In this document: positions 12,331 to 22,779 of the stretch, piece by piece
Numbering within the stretch: position 1 is the first letter of the stretch
Layout of the letters: the number at the start of each line of letters is the position of its first letter
Assembly: GCA_036426205.1 (NCBI GenBank)
Contig: CM071570.1
Location: 1,468,788-1,532,787, forward strand
Source: Ascaphus truei
Lineage: Eukaryota > Chordata > Amphibia > Anura > Ascaphidae
DNA: 64,000 nucleotides
Direction of reading: 5' to 3'
Made by a program: the position numbers and the translations under genes
Notes under the pieces: generated by a model
Seen by the model: the letters and a program-made list of their open reading frames with translations, nothing else
What the model was told of the DNA's origin: nothing
Databases searched by the model: none

Positions 12331-13224
12331 TGCAGGGGGGCTATGTGTCTCACAACACGGATCTCCCTCTCTCTCTCTGCAACATAATCTCCCTCCTCGC
12401 AAAAAGCAACACAAAAGTGTAATCTGTTGCCGCATCCATTTCACCCTGGAAGGTAAGTGGCTCCTTATATCGTTTAAATAGGCAGACTAAGAAGTCACAT
12501 GATTGTAAATGAGTACACGTGTGTTTGATAGTATTGTGAACATATGAATTGTAGTCAGTCAAAAATTCATTGTAGTTTAATTCAGATGTGTTACACACAT
12601 AATTAAATGTGATGTAATCATCAATTAGACACCATTCATGAATCCACAGTGAAACCGATGCTGCGACCCAATATGAGTAATTGCGAGACAATAATAACTC
12701 AATCATGACATTTGTATGTAACATGTTGAGTCATGAACGTGTTACATCACAAGAAGTAATGGTTTGTTTGTATAAAGGTGTGTCTGAAGGTTGGATTATT
12801 GTCAAGATGGTTGTTTTCTGATCACGGGAGTATTGCCCTTTAAATTAACCCCCTGCTAACGTTTGCTGGTACACTATCAAGTTAGGAAGATACATGTAGT
12901 TCAATTGATATTAATTTAAAATCAATCATCTGTTCTCCTTTAATTTCAATTATTGATTATCAGTTCCGGGAGACACAGATACTGATGCAGCAGCCGCTAT
13001 TCGAACGATTAACGCGGTATGTAGATCGGAATACCCATTAGATGGCGCGCAATTTGATTTAATCGTGCCGATTTAAATATGCGGTTTGATTATCGTTTTG
13101 TTCGGTTTAGAAAATTGCATTTTAGCGTGTTCTGCAATAACGTCGAGAAACTCAAGTGGGCAATCGCAAGTTGTTGTCATCAAAATCAAAATTCAATAGC
13201 AATTCAATGTCACGATTAACATGT
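12331..13224. other. Spacer without recognised feature
   Basis: AT-rich; possibly the 5' part of the Harbinger element. No inverted termini could be assigned. The minus-strand frame at 12350-12724 has no recognisable domain. Confidence 0.4.
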
Positions 13225-13963
13225 TGGCTGAAATCGGCTGAGCTGCCTGCCACGTATGCGCAAGTTCCAAAGCACTTCTAAGCTGACACATTTCATTAAT
13301 GTCTGCGATACTGTAGTCAAGCAGAATCAAATCATTAATAATAGACTTCACGCTTATTGTTTTCTACATGACTTTCCTTGGTTAAGGTGAACTGTTTATT
13401 AAAAAAAAATTCTAAATGCCTTTCCGACCAACCATTATACTGTACTGTATGTTTTGATACTTTACTGTACGAAGTGATTTTTATTTGAGGGGTGGGTGCC
13501 ACGGGTCAGCACATTTTGCATGAGCTGGCCAGCAGATACTGTTTGATTAACGAAAAAAACATGTGCTGTATTACAGTAACATGTTTGCAAATCCGGTCAT
13601 CCTGTGATCGTTCAGAAGCAAGCTTTCCGTTTTTGTCAGGCACAAGGTCCTTAGGCTTTGAAGTTCACGTGGGTTTGTTAGCAGTATCAACAACACAACA
13701 CCCCTCCCCCCCCCACAGAGCCATTCAAGAAAATGTGGCGTGCTTTGCTTCAACTGCTAATAAGATTACCAGGTAGGCTGAAATCGGCATTGATGCCTGC
13801 CACGCATGCGCGACATAAGTCCTTCAAATCTTCTTCTATTGTGCTGTGCCAAGTCATCTGGGAGTTCACCGCTTATCAACAACACAACACCCCTCCCCCC
13901 CCCACAGAGCCATTAAAGAAAATGTGGCGTGCTTTGCTTCAACTGCTAATAAGATTACCATTA
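13225..13963 (+). repeat. Local direct duplications
   Basis: A block of about 92 bp (13680-13772) recurs almost perfectly at 13871-13963, offset by about 191 bp, including 'CAACACAACACCCCTCCCCC'. A second block, GGCTGAAATCGGC...CCACG, occurs near 13226 and 13778. The spacing suggests a tandem duplication. Confidence 0.8.
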
Positions 13964-13980
13964 CCGAGAAACCCGCCGCA

Positions 13981-14275
13981 CAGTACTGCGGGGGGGGGGG
14001 GGGGGCAGGGCCTGCATATGACGTTCCAGGATTGGGGCGGGGTCACCCGCCGGAGCGCCGCACAGGACTGAGACCTCTGTGTGTGTCACTGTTTGTGTGT
14101 GTATGTGTGTGTGTGACACTGTGTCCCCCCCTCCTGTCCACTGTCCCCCCCTCCTGTCCACTGTCCCTCCCTCCCTCTGGGGGCGGGGAATGGAGAAATA
14201 GGGGGAGCACAGAAATAGGGGGAGAGGAGGGAGCGGGAAATTTAATTCACGGGCAACGCCGGGTCTCTCAGCTAG
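13981..14275 (+). mobile_element. Helitron-like 3' end
   Basis: The segment ends CGGGCAACGCCGGG...CAGCTAG followed by T. Helitrons end CTRR with a short GC-rich hairpin just upstream and insert between A and T, and this matches that pattern. The hairpin is imperfect. No Rep/helicase coding or 5' TC end is present here. A G run and a 'CTGTCCCCCCCTCCTGTCCA' tandem repeat lie inside. Confidence 0.5.
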
Positions 14276-14795
14276 TTAATACACAAATATTCTTCACATG
14301 CTATATTCTTATCCTATATATCACCGTAATGTGGGCCCCTTCACTTCTGACTTAAGGAGTAACCCTGTTTAGCCCTCTGTGTATACTGTATCTGTCAAGA
14401 ACAGAACCTAAGGTCAGCAGAAATGTCTAAGGCTGGAAAAACTCTTTACGAGTGCAAGCATTTCATTTTCATGACTTAGAAGGAATTATACAAGGGCGAG
14501 TTTCAGCCAGTAGCGATACTTTGCAGCATATCAAACATTCACAAATCATACACAAATAAACAGATATACAAACATTCAAACACTCAAATTGGCTACCGCG
14601 CCAAAATGGTGGTGATGATAGTCTGTCTTCATATAGCCTAAGCCACACACATTATCTCAATCTTCACAATACTTACCTGTGCCTTATTACTTTCCCGCAG
14701 CAAAACAGTCGCAATATGATCGATATATTTATTAGATTTGGCTACGGTATCCCCTTTTCCAATTCTTCCTTTTTGGACGGTTTTCACACTTTTCT
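14276..14795. other. Flank of the Tc1-like element
   Basis: No gene seen. Decayed tail sequence of the adjoining transposase may extend to about 14700 on the minus strand. Confidence 0.35.
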
Positions 14796-15299
14796 GATGT
14801 AATCCTTCAACTCATGCCATAGCATTTCGATGGGATTAAAATCTGGTAGTACAGTAGGAGGGGAGAAAAAAGGTGAATTACGTAAGGAGATATACAGTAA
14901 ACTATGTAAAACAATGAGAAAAGGTTACCCAACTTACTCCGCTGGTGTCTTAACCCATTTGATACCGCTGGCAAGAATGTGAGCCGTCGACGCTATGTGT
15001 TTCGGATCATTGTCCTGGAAGAACCGGTGACCAGATGGGAAATCATTCTTTATATATTCAACAACATGTGTAATTATGTGATCTTAGAAGAACGCTTTAT
15101 TCATGATTCCTGGAAACAAGAAAAAAAATGTAACATTAGGGTTCAAAATACTGAATACAGTACAGCTGTCCAGTGCGTAAGGCCACAGCATGTGGATTTT
15201 TATTTTGTTGGCTTCCCTTATCATAGGATACACTCTGTAATGACAAGGAAAAATGTTAGAGCCACTAAATGCTGGACATACAGTACAGTATGATACTGT

Positions 15300-16000
15300 G
15301 GATAGTGAAGTCAAACCGCGCTCTTGCTTCCTAACTGGATCTTGGGATAGATCAACTCTTCCCTCTTGCAGCTGATGCGGTGTGAAGGTACCCCTCCTCC
15401 ACAGTTCCCGTCGCAGGATGACTCCAAACGCATGGGCAGCAGCAGAAAATGGAACACAAAAGCGCACCAAGGGTCAAGATTTAATTAAAACAATTGAATA
15501 ATAACAATAAAAACTTACATAGTGGGGTAAGTATGTCCAGTAGAACGGGGCAGAGGAAAGCAGTCCCGGTGGTGTCGCCTGATGAAGCACAACTCCGTGT
15601 GAAACGCGTTGCGAAAGCCCTACAGCGTTATTGGGAACCAATCCACTAGTGTACCAAGCCTCAGCAGTCCCACAAACATCTAGAGACTCTTCGGTACGCC
15701 AGAGTAATTTTCTTTGGGAACCGGCATTTGAGGCGGGCTACCATCTAAGGGTCCTACGGGTCCTGCAAGAGCTGCAACCCAGAAGGAAGAGCAACGTGGT
15801 ACCGAGCCAGGCAGCCCCAGCGCGCAAGTCTACCTTGTAAGCCTCAGCACCATCTCCCTGTGCCCAGGACACCACCGGGACTGCTTTCCTCTGCCCTGTT
15901 CTACTGGACATACTTACCCCACTATGTAAGTTTTTATTGTTATTATTCAATTGTTTTAATTAAATCTTGACCCTTGGTGCGCTTTTGTGTTCCATTTTCT
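15300..16000. mobile_element. Hammerhead-bearing insertion with inverted arms
   Basis: A 701-bp insertion flanked by an identical 15-mer ACAGTATGATACTGT (15285-15299 and 16001-16015). About 133 bp at 15444-15577 recur inverted at 15868-16000, including AGAAAATGGAACACAAAAGC. A hammerhead core lies just inside the left arm. The layout resembles the Penelope-like insertion at 60026-63583 in miniature. It has no coding capacity, so it is probably a non-autonomous relative. ACAGTA-type words are common nearby, which slightly weakens the duplication argument. Confidence 0.65.
15575..15614 (+). ncRNA. Hammerhead ribozyme core
   Basis: Conserved core CUGAUGA (15579-15585), stem II ACAC/GUGU-type pairing with one bulge and loop AACUCC, then GAAA (15601-15604), then palindromic ACGCGU and a cleavable U. 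Stem I is UCGC (15575-15578) pairing with GCGA (15611-15614). The very short stem III implies weak single-molecule cleavage, or a dimeric form in which two ACGCGU palindromes pair. Confidence 0.7.
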
Positions 16001-16563
16001 ACAGTATGATACTGTATTAGGATGGAGCATAACATAAAAAAAGAGGGCATGGGTGACGTACTGTATACTGTACTTACTTAAAACGCCCATATTTCCATCC
16101 CAATTTCCATCTCATCAACCCGATAGTGGTCTCTGATGCTTTTATTTTGTGAGTAGCCTCTAGTGCATTCTTTACCCTTGTGGCAGACGTCTCATCATTC
16201 GCGTCACTTATTTGGTCCACCTGAAGAGTGTTTGCCCTAATGTGTAAAGAGAAACAGAACAATTTGTTACAGTAGGCAAATTAAGCATCCCAATAGCGCA
16301 CAGATTTCTTATTGTCTGATGTTGCTGCTGCACTTACTGTATTGTACTGTGAGTACACTTTGGGCGCTACAGTATACAGTATGAATATATTAAATAAATG
16401 GCCCCTCAAACTGTAGGATTATTAGTTCAAAGAAAAGAGAATCTTTTGAAATGATTACGCTATCACACCATCTCCTAAAGTACAGAAGACAGTACAGTAT
16501 ATTACTGTAGAGTTGACTTAAAAACTAGTGACTGATTGTAAGAATGGCAACATTTTTATACTA

Positions 16564-17380
16564 TGTAACGGATTTTCTGGCCTGGCCTGGCCTGACCCAC
16601 CCAATCTCACATTGGCCCCTGTGGTCTAACCAGTCCCCATTACATGGTCGTGTCTGGTGGTGCACCTGTTGGCAACAGGACTCCTGAGTCTCCCGCATGA
16701 TGTTGTGTGGGGAATGCCAACCCAGACAGGCATCTGAGGTAGTGTGCATGAGTCCTACCTATATCCAGTGCAGCGCCTCCACCTCATCAGGATCCCTGCG
16801 TCCGCAAGGGGATGGTTCTGATGAGGAACTCCTCCTTGGTGGTGCCTTCTGCCGGAGAGTAACTTCACACTCACACAGTGGGGTTGTCTTTGAACAGGGC
16901 ATCTTTATTGTTGCTTGGTGGTATGGGCCAGCTGCCCCTCACAGCTAGCAGTCTAGCCGCTCATCTCTCTGCTGCACTCCATTAGGATGGTTCCTTCTCC
17001 TCTTATAGAGTTGCTCTCCACCTCTCCCCTCAGGGAGATTCACCAGCTTGTCTCTCTGCTTTGAGCTGCACAGACTCACAGCTATTGCATCAGACACTGC
17101 AACACTGTTGCAGACCTCCACATGACTCTCCTGAACAGAATCAGAACACCAACTGGACTGAACTTTAGGCAGTGCTGTGTCTTATATCACCTCCAGAAAA
17201 CAGACACCCTCTGTGTCACTGAGTGGACACAAAGCATGTTGTACTTCCTTTGGGACATATGACACCTCACCAGGGTTTGAGGGCAAACCTCCATGATTGT
17301 TGCTGGCAATCCTGCATACTTACCAGGTTTACTGCCAGCATGAGAAAGAGATATGTACACCAATTTTACACATGGCTACA
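16564..17380 (-). mobile_element. Solo LTR with 4-bp duplication
   Basis: An 817-bp unit. On the minus strand it begins TGTAGCC and ends CCGTTACA, with an AATAAA-containing segment (about 16900). It is flanked by ACTA on both sides (16560-16563 and 17381-17384). TG...CA ends with a 4-bp duplication suit a Ty3/Gypsy-type solo LTR. It lies inside an intron of the Tc1-like transposase. Confidence 0.65.
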
Positions 17381-17964
17381 ACTATATAGTCGAAAGGTAC
17401 TGTAAAGATTAATAAAATATTGAACACAGGCATACTAGTACTGTACAGTTCAGAACAAGACGTTGGTAGAGTTATGGAGGACAATACAGTAAGTACTTAC
17501 TCAGTAGTGACGTCGGCTTTCTTTTGACGTTTTTTGCCTTCCCATGCGCATGATAACAAACAGTGCTTTTTGCTAAACCGAGGCACGAAGCAGCTAACCA
17601 GCGGTGGATCTGTGCAATGCTGTGTCCATGCTGGTACATATCCTTTATTCTCAAGTTGAGATCTTTTGAAATCCTTTTCTTTGGCATCGCTGCTGATAGA
17701 AAAAAATTGCAAGCACACAGAGCAATTCGATATGAATTCGATGTGTATTGAATGTGCATTGAATACACAAAATGGATGGTGTATTTATACTTTAATTTAA
17801 TGTGCCTCAACGTCACTCGACAGGATTAGTACACAGTCCGCCCACTTTCAACACCTGCACCTCGTGTCCATGCCCGCGAAAAAATTTAAATAAAAGGTGA
17901 GACAAATTGCATAGACTCTCACACACTGATCTCTGTCTGAACTTGCTCTTGTCCAGATACTGCA

Positions 17965-18738
17965 TTGTGCATTCGTCCATCTGTTTCCATGGAGTGCCCC
18001 CCATTCTACGGATGCAATACCCAGCTTGCTTCAGCCGTGCAAGTCAAGAGAAAGGCGAAAGCAGTTTCCCAGCCAAAACCTAAGCGAAAACCAAAACAGA
18101 ATAAAGAAAATGTTCAGAAGACTCCAAAGGTTAAGACCCCTGGGCCTTATTTTGTAAAGAAGAAGATCGGCGCACTTAGCACTGTGCAAGTCAAGTGGAA
18201 TCCCGATTCTCTCCTTGCACCCCCCCACTCACCTGCTCCACAACCCCCGGCTCACCTGTCAACTCCATGCCGGCCTGCTCCACAACCCATCCTCAACGCT
18301 GCTGCTCTCCTGGCAACCCCCTGCTGGCCTGCTCCACAACCCATCCTCGACACTGCTGCTCTCCTGGCAACCCCCTGCCGACCAGATCCACAACACATCC
18401 TCTACGCTGCTGCTCTCCTGGCAACAACCGGCTCACCTGCTCCACAACCCATCCTCGACGCTGCTGCTCTCCTGGCAACCCCCTGATCACCTTCTCCACC
18501 ACCCAACTATGCAGATGTCTACAGCACGGAGCAAAAGGTTGATCTTCTTTTGGAGACCATGTTGAGTATGGATATGCGCATGGAGAAAATGTAAAGTAAC
18601 ATGGAGAAGATGGTAAGTAACATGGAGAAGATGGCAAGGAACATGGAGAAGATGGAAAGGAAGATTGTGGGGATGTATTCTTTCCTGCGAGTTCCTGTCC
18701 CTGTTCCTGTATGTCCGACGAAAGACCATTTTGAATGA
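17965..18738 (+). pseudogene. Basic, Pro-rich, coiled-coil ORF with two stops
   Basis: One reading frame stays meaningful for 774 bases, interrupted only by TGA at 18484 and TAA at 18592. Residues about 28-50 are highly basic (KRKAKA, KPKRKPKQNKEN). About four copies of an 18-residue repeat (PAPQPILDAAALLATPC) follow, encoded by a 54-bp minisatellite. Beyond the first stop come YSTEQKVDLLLETMLSMD and three or four NMEKM heptad-like repeats, a coiled coil. No catalytic domain is seen. It starts about 280 bp from, and points away from, exon 1 of the Tc1-like transposase, so it may be the second gene of a divergently transcribed transposon. The family is not recognised. Confidence 0.45.
18231..18485 (+). 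repeat. 54-bp coding-frame minisatellite
   Basis: Four to five copies of a 54-bp unit beginning CCTGCTCCACAACCCATCCT. It preserves the frame of the ORF it lies in. The last copy has TGA where the others have TGC or TGG. Confidence 0.85.
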
Positions 18739-19324
18739 AGTGGAGCGCGTTATTTCCGTGTTACCTACAGTTATGAGAGCTGTGAGAGACACTATAAATG
18801 GCCTGTTGAGGCATACAAGGGCTCGTGCTTGGAGTGGCACCCATGTTGCTAATGACTTTTCCCACTCTACAGTAGTGCAAAAGTTTTTCACCCCCCCCCC
18901 AAAAAAAAAATTAGCATTGTTTTATTGTTTAATAATTTTCTGTTTGTTTTTTATTGTTTTGAAAAATTGATATTGTCTAATCATTTATTTCTGTCAATCA
19001 GACATAGGTAAGTATGTTACTGTATAGAAATTCGTTTGTGCAAAAAAAACAACAAAAAAACAAAAATAAATAAAAGGTGTTTTTAAATGTGTTTTTTTAA
19101 TCCAATTAACCATGTCTGTTTATTTACAGTATACAGGATTTTCAGCAGCTGCAGTGAAAAAAGGAAGGGGGGGGGGGGTGTAAGATTACAGTACTGTGTT
19201 TACTGTATGGACAAACAAGCCTGTATCTTACACAAACCCCCCTCTCCCACCTTCTCTCAGTGTTCCAGTACAGTAACTGTATAGAAATCCTGTTGGGGAA
19301 AAAAATGTGTTTATTTTTTTTACA

Positions 19325-20739
19325 TATTTAAAACCAGAGACAGCACATAAAACACAGACAAAGCTCAGTTTTTTAGCACATCCAGTGAAAATCATACACG
19401 GTACAGTGCCTAAATATATATGTATAAATATCTATTAAGTAAAATGGTCTTTTAGTTTGACATTTTTGGCCAAAATTGTTGTAAGCCCCTGAGCCAACGT
19501 CACGGCAGACCACAATTCAGGGGTCCCTAACGCTAATATAAATTCTTAATAACCTGTGTAATAACAGGAAGAATGATTTATAGTAAATCTGTCAATATTA
19601 GTTGCAAAGTTCTAAGTCTGATTGAAGCCTTTATTAACCTGTACATTACCAGGAAAAGCACTCTGAATTAGAGTTGTCACAACCATCCTGCAAGCAAAAT
19701 CAAGTACCACTGTGTTGGAAGCTGCTATGAGTGAGCCCTTAACCATTTAAATGTGGGAGGTGGGGTGAGCTTAATTAATAAGTAGGAGGTTGCCAACCTC
19801 CAATCAGCCAGGACTGCGAGTGAACACACAATTGTAAAATAACTCGGACACCTAACAAGCCTATTAACCCCCAAATAAACCACAACATATATATAAGCAT
19901 ATGAGTGGTCACAGAGGAGTGCTACTGAGCATGGCAATAACCATATTTAAAACCAGAGACAGCACATAAAACACAGACAAAGCTCAGTTTTAGCACATCC
20001 AGTGAAAATCATACACGGTACAGTGCCTAAATATATATGTTAAATATCTATAAGTAAAAATGGTCTTTTAGTTGAAATTTTTGGCCAAAATGTTGTAAGC
20101 CCTGAGCCAACGTCACGGCAGACCACAATTCAGGGGTCCCTTAAACGCTAATATAAATTCTTAATAACCTGTGTGGAAGCTCCTACACTTAATTTAAGCT
20201 CACCCCCTCCACATTTAAATGGTTAAGGGCTCATCCATAGCAGTTTCACACAGGGGAACGTTTGCTTGCAGGATGGTTTGTGACAACTCTAATTCAGAGT
20301 GCTTTTCCTGGTAATGTACAGGTTAATAAAGGCTTCAATCAGACTTAGAACTTTGCAACTAATATTGACAGATTTACTATAAATCATTCTTCTGTGTATT
20401 ACACAGGTTATTAAGAATTTATATTAGCGTTAGGGACCCCTGAATTGTGGTCTGCCGTGACGTTGGCTCGGGGCTTACAAACAATTTTGGCCAAAAATGT
20501 CAAACTAAAAGACCATTTTACTTAATAGATATTTATACATATAATTAGGCACTGTACCGTGTATGATTTTCATGGATGTGCTAAAAAAAAGAGCTTTGTC
20601 TGTGTTTTTATGGCTGTCTCTGGTTTTTAAATATGTATTAGTGCCATGATCCAAGTAGCACTCCTCTGTGACACTCATATGCTTATATATATATGTTGTG
20701 GTTATTTTGGGGGTTCAATAGGAGCTTGTTAGGTGTCCA
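19325..20739. mobile_element. Tandem plus inverted repeat insertion with 16-bp duplication
   Basis: A unit of about 610 bp (19325-19938) is followed by a truncated direct copy (19944-20175). From 20176 the same tandem sequence runs inverted, passing its own start and wrapping into its end near 20655. The whole is flanked by an identical 16-mer GTTTATTTTTTTTACA (19309-19324 and 20740-20755). So an array of head-to-tail units with an inverted junction inserted as one event. This resembles the structure of Penelope-like insertions. No coding region or hammerhead core was found in the unit. Confidence 0.7.
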
Positions 20740-20755
20740 GTTTATTTTTTTTACA

Positions 20756-21948
20756 AATCTTTTGAAATGTTGTTATTGTTTAATCATTTTTACCAGTAAT
20801 TACCAGTACTTGTTTCTTTCTACCGTATTTTCAGAGCTGCAGCCCCCTCTCTCCCCGATCTCCCCCCCATTTCGCAATGCCATAACGTAGAGAAAGACCA
20901 CAGCAACTCTTTTTTTGTATTACTGTATGCATTAAAAAATAAAAGTCTTTTTTGACCGACCCCATATTGCAGACCTGAAATTCTTATGAACAGTTCAACA
21001 AAGCATTGCACTTCACATACAGTACAGTACAGTATGGAAAGAAAGGGCATTTCTCATAATGGTTATTTTACAAAAATGTCCAAATGAGACGTACAGTACA
21101 GTACCATTAAAAGAAAACAGTATTTACTGTTGCACAAGTAGAAAGCATTCAATAATAATTAATACATACAGTATGGAATAAAAGATATAAATTTTTATTT
21201 TTGGTGTTTATAAGAAAAGTTGCGCAATGCAACGTACTGTCAAACAATAGTGGTGATGACAGTACTGTACAATGTAAAAAGAGAATTTAATATTTAAACA
21301 GCAGCATACAGTACTGTACAGTATAAGGTCTTCTATAAAGCTCACAATTGTTCTATAGATATGGCACTCTCACTAAATGTTTGCCCACTTGGCAAACAAT
21401 GCGAAAGCAACTTTTAAAATAAGCAATATTAGAGGTCCATCCAAATCCCTTCTTTTGTCTTTTTGCGCCGGATGTCAAAGTTTTGTTTCTCGGGGGGGAA
21501 AAAAAAAATGCTATTATTATTGGTATTGCGCATGCGTTAAGTCGCTTCATTGGGAATTAAAGCAGCCGTTCAACCGTTGTGGACGATGAGAACAAACGTC
21601 TGATTGACTGACTCTTGAGCCCCACCCTCTCCCTACATTTGTAAGCTGCAGCAGCGTCACGTACTTCAGCGGCCAATCAAATCATTCTTCAAAGGGCACT
21701 CAACAGAGAAACACCCCCTCAACTCGCATACAGTAAAGTACTGTATCGTATTGATGCACATAAGTACAGTAGTACTAGTACAGTAATGTACTGTAAAATA
21801 CATACTGTACTACTGTATTGTTTTAAAAATTATTTTGTTTTTGACACACGGCAGCTTGAACTGCAGCTATAAACTTAAGACTATCATGTACATTATACTG
21901 TAGTACAGTGTAATACAGTGTAGTACATTACTGTATACTGTACCTTCT
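20756..21948. other. Spacer rich in TACAGTA/TACTGTA words
   Basis: No gene seen. The palindromic words TACAGTACTGTA and variants recur densely, especially at 21020-21120, 21240-21330 and 21730-21945, immediately 3' of forkhead gene 2. Confidence 0.5.
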
Positions 21949-22566
21949 TTATAAGCTTTGCGAAATGGGTGGTGATGACTCATTGTAACTCCTCAAGTCT
22001 GCATTACAGTTGACAGGTGACAGCTGGCCTGCTTCACTTGTAGTTGACAGCTGATGATGCTGGAAAAGATTTTGGTACTGGTACATGCAAGCTTGCTGGT
22101 AACTGTACGCGAAATCATGCTCAGGCTGGAAATTTTCCAGGTATTCTGGCAGGGACAGGTACAAAGGATTGCCGTTCACAAGGTTATCACTGACGGTCGG
22201 ACCGGACACTGGTGCTGGTGGTGCTGTTGCTGGCACATTGCTGGATTGGGATTGACGAATCTTGTATGGGTTAAAACCCACTTTTCTTCTTTTGAGATTG
22301 CCATGATCAAACATACTGTGAAATTCTGGCATGACACCCCAATACCCGCAAATCTCTCGGGCAGGAGGGGCAATACGAAAAAAACACTGATCGTTACTTA
22401 AGGTTTTTCTTATCGCAAGCTTCCACCCATGAACGTCAGGTGAAAACTTGTAAAAATCGTAGTTCGATATTAAATATTCATATATTTCAGATACAGTCGC
22501 CATCTTTTTTGCTGCAGCATTAATCGCTGAATATATTAAAAACGCATAACTACAGTCAGGTTTTTT
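21949..22566 (-). CDS. Divergent forkhead (Fox) domain protein 2
   Basis: The frame is open from 22566 to the stop at 21949. From the first in-frame ATG (22503) it gives 184 residues, but the forkhead domain starts upstream of it: KKPDCSYAFLIYSAIN, then KKMATVSEIYEYLISNY, recognition helix GWKLAIRKTLSNDQCFF, and the wing EICGYWGV. A basic patch (NLKRRK) and a Pro- then Tyr/Gln-rich tail follow. The natural start is probably ATG at 22589-22587, separated from the domain frame by one base in an A8 run (22561-22568). This is a frameshift, a sequencing slip or polymerase slippage. The helix-3 Asn is lost and HN is KT, so DNA specificity is expected to differ from classic Fox proteins. Related to the gene at 7796, with the same shared R-[RK]-T-L-S signature. 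Confidence 0.75.
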   Translation of the reverse strand, partial: KKPDCSYAFLIYSAINAAAKKMATVSEIYEYLISNYDFYKFSPDVHGWKLAIRKTLSNDQCFFRIAPPAREICGYWGVMPEFHSMFDHGNLKRRKVGFNPYKIRQSQSSNVPATAPPAPVSGPTVSDNLVNGNPLYLSLPEYLENFQPEHDFAYSYQQACMYQYQNLFQHHQLSTTSEAGQLSPVNCNADLRSYNESSPPISQSL

Positions 22567-22779
22567 TTATACGTCTGTGGTGTAGCCATAATGTTAACTC
22601 AGCAATTGTGCGGGGAAAGAATGTTAAAAAAAAAGGCACACATTGAGCATTTTAATGCTTTTTATTAAGAACGTCTAATTTGATAATGTCTTCGAAAAAA
22701 CAAGGCCAACTCACAATGGGCCACTGTAAGTATGTACACCAGTATCTGTTTTAAACACCTGCACCCTTACAAAGTAGCA

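Larger units (their letters stand above)
14796..17688 (-). pseudogene. Intron-containing Tc1/mariner-like transposase
   Basis: Five candidate exons on the minus strand. Exon 1 (about 17688-17501) begins MPKKRISKDLNLRIKDMY, an N-terminal helix-turn-helix; its donor is A|GTAAGT. Exon 2 (about 16236-16082) holds the second DNA-binding region (DANDETSATRVKNALEATHK, GLMRWKLGWKYGRF); joining it restores phase (A|GG). Exon 3 (about 15244-15165) reads VYPMIREANKIK. Exon 4 (about 15123-14950) contains FFQDNDPKH, the second catalytic Asp, and IKWVKTPAE, with an in-frame TAA. The last piece (about 14860-14796) reads PDFNPIEMLWHELKDYIR with the catalytic Glu. The first Asp motif (WTDE) is missing and the last junction is decayed, so it is inactive. 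A solo LTR and a hammerhead-bearing insertion sit in its introns. Confidence 0.75.

Noticed and set aside
7100..18910. CRISPR-like or prokaryotic array reading of short repeats
   Set aside because: The repeats are homopolymers, minisatellites or transposon termini. There are no regularly spaced unique spacers, and the DNA is vertebrate.
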